DNA of 64,000 bases from assembly GCA_947174415.1 (NCBI GenBank), contig CAMWIW010000005.1:1-64000 (forward strand), given 5' to 3'. The notes beneath the pieces are model-generated. The model ran no database searches. It was not told where the DNA came from and saw only the letters and a list, made by a program, of their open reading frames with translations. This document shows positions 60,366 through 64,000 of this stretch, piece after piece. The DNA is from an uncultured Clostridia bacterium (GTDB lineage Bacteria > Bacillota > Clostridia > Christensenellales > Borkfalkiaceae). How positions within the stretch are numbered: the stretch's first letter is position 1; every line of letters starts with the position of its first letter. Made by a program: the position numbers and the translations under genes.

Positions 60366-61304
60366 ATGGATATTAATAGGTACAGTCCTTCCTACGGCTT
60401 AAAGCACAAGCATATGACGCGGCTTTCCGAATACGCCACGGAAGAAATTTTCGAAATCCTTTACGCAACCAAAGCAATGAAATCTAAGTTCATCGCCCAC
60501 GAGGACACGCGTATTCTGCAAGGAATTACCGTCGCGCTCCTCTTCGGCGATACTTCACTAAGAACGCGCTCCGCGCTCGAAATAGGCGTTCGCCAACTCG
60601 GCGGTGTATGCGTTAATTTGCCCTACTCCGAAAACGATATGAAGGCGGGCGAAAACATTAAAGACATCGTAAACGTAATTTCCCGCTACGGCGTGGGCGC
60701 GCTCGTAACGCGCGACATTAAGCAGACAGAGCTTGACGAGTTCTGCGCAGTTTCGGAAATTTCGATAATAAACTCCCAGAACGACCACGGTATACCCATG
60801 CAGGCTTTGTGCGACCTCTATACCATTTGGGAAAAGCATAAAAAACTCGAAGGATTGAAAATAGCCTACGTCGGCAAGGGCACGAGCAACGCCGCCTCGC
60901 TTATTACGGGCGCTATAAAGTGCGGCATGGAAGTTGCCGTTGCAACACCCGAAAAATACGGCATAAGAAAATCCGCCCTTGACAAGGCAATGCAATACGG
61001 AAATATTACAGTAACGGAGAACCCTATCGAAGCGGTGAAGAACGCCGACGTAGTTTACACGGATAACTACAGCTACCACACCTCGAGCTCGGAAAAAGAG
61101 CGAGAATTACTATTGCCATATCAGGTCAACAATTCGCTTATGTCCGTAGCCGCGCACAACGCGCAGTTTATGCACTCACTGCCCGCCAACCGCGGAATAG
61201 AGGTTACCGCAGAAATCATAGACGGCAAGAACAGCCTCGTTTTGGAGCAAGGCGAAAACAAGCTGCACACTATCAAAGCCGTGCTTGCGCTTTTGATTAA
61301 TTAA
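60366..61304 (+). CDS. Ornithine/aspartate-carbamoyltransferase-family protein
   Basis: LFGDTSLRTRSALEIGVRQLGG, AYVGKGTSNAASLI, MHSLPANRGIEVTAEIIDG; SD GAGGAG. Confidence 0.85.
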   Translation: MDINRYSPSYGLKHKHMTRLSEYATEEIFEILYATKAMKSKFIAHEDTRILQGITVALLFGDTSLRTRSALEIGVRQLGGVCVNLPYSENDMKAGENIKDIVNVISRYGVGALVTRDIKQTELDEFCAVSEISIINSQNDHGIPMQALCDLYTIWEKHKKLEGLKIAYVGKGTSNAASLITGAIKCGMEVAVATPEKYGIRKSALDKAMQYGNITVTENPIEAVKNADVVYTDNYSYHTSSSEKERELLLPYQVNNSLMSVAAHNAQFMHSLPANRGIEVTAEIIDGKNSLVLEQGENKLHTIKAVLALLIN

Positions 61305-61316
61305 AACCGTAAAAAC

Positions 61317-61346
61317 AGCCCGACGGCAAGTTCGTGCCGTCGGGCT
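61317..61346 (+). terminator. Terminator of the carbamoyltransferase gene
   Basis: AGCCCGACGGCA-AGTTCG-TGCCGTCGGGCT then T-rich. Confidence 0.85.
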
Positions 61347-62131
61347 TATTTTATTTCCACAACTACTATTTCGGGCCGGTTGAAAAGTCTTAACGGACAT
61401 TCGGAGTTACCAAGCCCGCGGGAAATTATCATCTTGGTTTTTCCGCGTTCGTGCACGCCCTCGGTAAGTTTTGGGAATTTGCCTTGACCGGGCGCATAAA
61501 GCCCTTGTCGGGTAAACGGTATCCGCCACTGTCCGCCGTGCGCGTGTCCGCAGAAAACGAAGTCGTATCCAGCCGCCGCGTATCTGTCTATGAACTGCGG
61601 CATATGCGCAAGCAAGATTTTAACGCCGTCCCCTTTCGGCGTAATTTTATGGATAACGTCGTTTTTCAGTGCTGTACAATTGAGCCCAACCACCGTTAAA
61701 CCGCATATAGTATGGGGTGAATTGTCTAAAACGACAGCTCCCGCCTCTTTTAAATCCTTTCTGAAAAAGCGGTAACCTTTATTTCGCATTTCGTGGTTGC
61801 CCGAAACGTACAGAACGGGCGCAACCCCGCAAAGGGAAGAAACCAATTCCAACGCGACGGCTTTGCCTTTCGACTTGTAATTATGGATAATATCACCCGT
61901 AATTACAATAAAATCGGGCTTTTCCTTGACGATTTTGGCGATTAATCGGGCATTTTTACGCCCGAACGATTTGCCGTGCAAGTCGGAAAGGTGAACAATT
62001 TTCACTCTGCGCTCCGTCCCTGCGTCAAAAGAGTGCCGCGTTATCTTTAACAGGCTGTTATTGCACCAAATGAACAGTAAAATCAGGGATACACCCCCTA
62101 ATATGCCCAAACTAAGCCATAACCACAGCAT
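61346..62131 (-). CDS. Metallophosphoesterase (membrane-anchored)
   Basis: HLSDLHGKSFG, ITGDIIHNY, YVSGNHEMR, FCGHAHGGQ. Confidence 0.93.
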   Translation of the reverse strand: MLWLWLSLGILGGVSLILLFIWCNNSLLKITRHSFDAGTERRVKIVHLSDLHGKSFGRKNARLIAKIVKEKPDFIVITGDIIHNYKSKGKAVALELVSSLCGVAPVLYVSGNHEMRNKGYRFFRKDLKEAGAVVLDNSPHTICGLTVVGLNCTALKNDVIHKITPKGDGVKILLAHMPQFIDRYAAAGYDFVFCGHAHGGQWRIPFTRQGLYAPGQGKFPKLTEGVHERGKTKMIISRGLGNSECPLRLFNRPEIVVVEIK

Positions 62132-62134
62132 AAT

Positions 62135-62800
62135 TTAAACCCTTACGATTATCCTGAAAATGCGCTTGCCCATGTCCTTAAAACGCCTTTCGTGCTCCGT
62201 TTCGACGTCCTCTTCCTCTGAACAAAGGTAATTTTCGCATACGGAAAGCACTTCAAAGCCCGCTTCTTTATAGCTTTCGAGCGAAAATCTGTAAAAATCT
62301 TCGTCGTCCGTCTTCTGTATTATAAGCCCGCCCTTTTTCAATAGACCCCCATATATGCTTAAAAAACGCGGGTGCGTGAGCCTCTGCTTCTTGTATCCTT
62401 CCTTGGGAAGAGGGTTTGAAAAGTTAAGGTATATTCTTTCAACCGAGCCTTGGGGAAAATATTTGGATAAAACTTCCGCGGCGCAGTTTAAATAATAAAT
62501 ATTCTTTATTTTGTCGGTTTTCGTCCTTTCTAACGCCTCGATAAGCACGTTTGAAATCTTCTCGCAGGCAACGAAATTCTTATCGGGCAGCTTTTTTGCC
62601 ATTTCGCAGACGAACTTACCCTTGCCGCAACCTATTTCCAAAAAAAAGGGATTATCGTTGCCGAAAATTTCGTTAAACGGCATATATTCGGGGGTTAAAG
62701 CCGCACGCTTCATATTTTTATCGCTTAAATCCGCAACCTTTACGATATCGCCGCACGTAGCTATTCTTTCTTCGAGGCGGCTTTTTTTATGCATTCTCAT
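62135..62800 (-). CDS. trmB: tRNA (guanine-N7)-methyltransferase
   Basis: LEIGCGKGKFVCEMAKKLPDKNFVACEK, YLNFSNPLPKEGYKKQRLTHPRFL. Confidence 0.93.
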   Translation of the reverse strand: MRMHKKSRLEERIATCGDIVKVADLSDKNMKRAALTPEYMPFNEIFGNDNPFFLEIGCGKGKFVCEMAKKLPDKNFVACEKISNVLIEALERTKTDKIKNIYYLNCAAEVLSKYFPQGSVERIYLNFSNPLPKEGYKKQRLTHPRFLSIYGGLLKKGGLIIQKTDDEDFYRFSLESYKEAGFEVLSVCENYLCSEEEDVETEHERRFKDMGKRIFRIIVRV

Positions 62801-62987
62801 AACGCTATTTTATCATATAACCGAGCTTAATGCAACCGTGTGAAAAGGTAACGGAAAAATTTAAACTTTATTTTCCGTCCCTTCGTTTAAGTCGCGTAGA
62901 ACGGCTTATAAATAACCGTCGGGTGAAAAAATAATTTTTAAAGGCGAATGAATTCAAGCGTCGGGCGTCGCCTCTTTGGAGGAGAAT

Positions 62988-63539
62988 TTGACGATTATAA
63001 AAATTATAGATACTTTCACCTTTTACGGCTTGGACGTGGTGCTTCTTGCCGTGCTCACGGCGATATGCGTACAGATCTTTAAAATTACTTTTTTAAAGAA
63101 AATACAAAAAAAGCTTTTGACGTTTCTGCCTTTCACCGTGGGCGCAATATTCTACGCAGTTTACGCCGCGCTCGTTAATTGGAGTTTGAGTTACCTTCTC
63201 ACCGATTACGTCTCCGTGCTCGAACACGGCGTTTCGGTGGGTTCGGTCGCAACCCTATTATACGTTTTATACGAACAATTCGTGCGGGATAAAACTACTT
63301 CCTCCGCCACCGAAGGGGTGATTTCAACCCTAATCGAGGGCTTTGTGCCGACGGATAAAATCGAAAGCGTCGCAAAAGAGATTGCCGAGGCAATCGAGCG
63401 CGACGTTACGGGCAACGGAGCTTTAAAGGCGGCGGAGATTTTATCGGATAACTCGGAAGAAGAGATTTCCCCGCGCGATTTGGAGCTTTTGTCAAAGCTT
63501 ATAATAGAAACTCTCGCGCATATAAACACCAAACCGTAA
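62988..63539 (+). CDS. Hypothetical membrane protein (TTG start after GGAGGAG)
   Basis: Intact ORF with 3 TM-like segments. Confidence 0.6.
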   Translation: MTIIKIIDTFTFYGLDVVLLAVLTAICVQIFKITFLKKIQKKLLTFLPFTVGAIFYAVYAALVNWSLSYLLTDYVSVLEHGVSVGSVATLLYVLYEQFVRDKTTSSATEGVISTLIEGFVPTDKIESVAKEIAEAIERDVTGNGALKAAEILSDNSEEEISPRDLELLSKLIIETLAHINTKP

Positions 63540-63544
63540 AAGTT

Positions 63545-63567
63545 AAGTCGGGGCAATGCCCCGACTT
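63545..63567. terminator. Bidirectional terminator
   Basis: AAGTCGGGGCA-A-TGCCCCGACTT. Confidence 0.8.
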
Positions 63568-63573
63568 GATTTT

Positions 63574-64000
63574 TTAGTTAGCGCTTTCCACCGTTATATT
63601 GTAATTAACTTTCATTCTCGTCAAAATATCGTCTTTGAAAGCGTCGTAATATTTGTTTTCGTATTTATATAACAGCTCTTTAACGCCCAAAATATCGCAA
63701 TCCTCGTCCTGACAGATTTTTATTAAATCCGAAAAACGCTCTAAAAGCGCCTCTTCCGCTCCCTTTAAAACGGGCTCGGGCACGACGTCGTCGTAGATAA
63801 TGGTCTTTGGGTCAAGCTGCTTTCTCGCGCCGTTTATTCTCGCTTTTGCATTAAAACTCAAAGTAAGCTCGGGGATACCTCCGTTCACTTTCAGCTTCAC
63901 GCCGCAATCAACGCTTTTCATTCCCAACGTGTAGTGAACTTCCTCCGCGTCGCACGGCAGCACGGCAAGCCGAATATCGTTTTGCAGCGCGGCGAGCGCA
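63574..64000 (-). CDS. Ger(x)C-family spore germination protein, C-terminal part (continues past window edge)
   Basis: C-terminal pattern EEALLERFSDLIKICQDEDCDILGVKELLYKYENKYYDAFKDDILTRMKVNYNITVESAN; reading frame open to 64000. Confidence 0.6.
   Translation of the reverse strand, partial: ALAALQNDIRLAVLPCDAEEVHYTLGMKSVDCGVKLKVNGGIPELTLSFNAKARINGARKQLDPKTIIYDDVVPEPVLKGAEEALLERFSDLIKICQDEDCDILGVKELLYKYENKYYDAFKDDILTRMKVNYNITVESAN

Overview
The window looks like chromosomal DNA from an uncultured, spore-forming Clostridia-type Firmicute. Most genes are on the minus strand. Recognisable blocks: a giant SF1 helicase (DUF4011/DUF3320 type) next to a HelD-like helicase; a MATE transporter fused to a cytidylate-kinase-like domain, preceded by a probable guanidine-IV (mepA-type) riboswitch/terminator; guaA-guaB; hemW; lepA; an MreB-like actin, maf and Ppx/GppA; a folate cluster (folC, folE, folP, folB-folK fusion); a MoxR/DUF58/2xVWA operon ending in two large lipoproteins; spoIIGA-sigE-sigG with Spo0A-box-like sites; dus-mazG(yabN)-spoVB/yabM-spoVT; coat-like genes; hslO; an ABC ATPase with degenerate catalytic motifs; queH; a carbamoyltransferase; trmB; and a Ger(x)C-like fragment at the right edge. 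No rRNA, tRNA, CRISPR array or transposase was recognised. The signals not explained by the genes are: (1) a recurrent ATAT-NN-GGGGG DNA motif at 9 sites, in all three codon phases of unrelated genes; (2) a four-copy dispersed element, AAGATAC-N2/3-GATTAAACGGAACGTTTA, that abuts stop codons and has a compensatory change in its hairpin; (3) several promoters placed so that transcripts should be leaderless; (4) operator-like palindromes beside XRE regulators, ppx and the MoxR/VWA operon. All calls come from reading the sequence and the supplied ORF translations; no database search was run.
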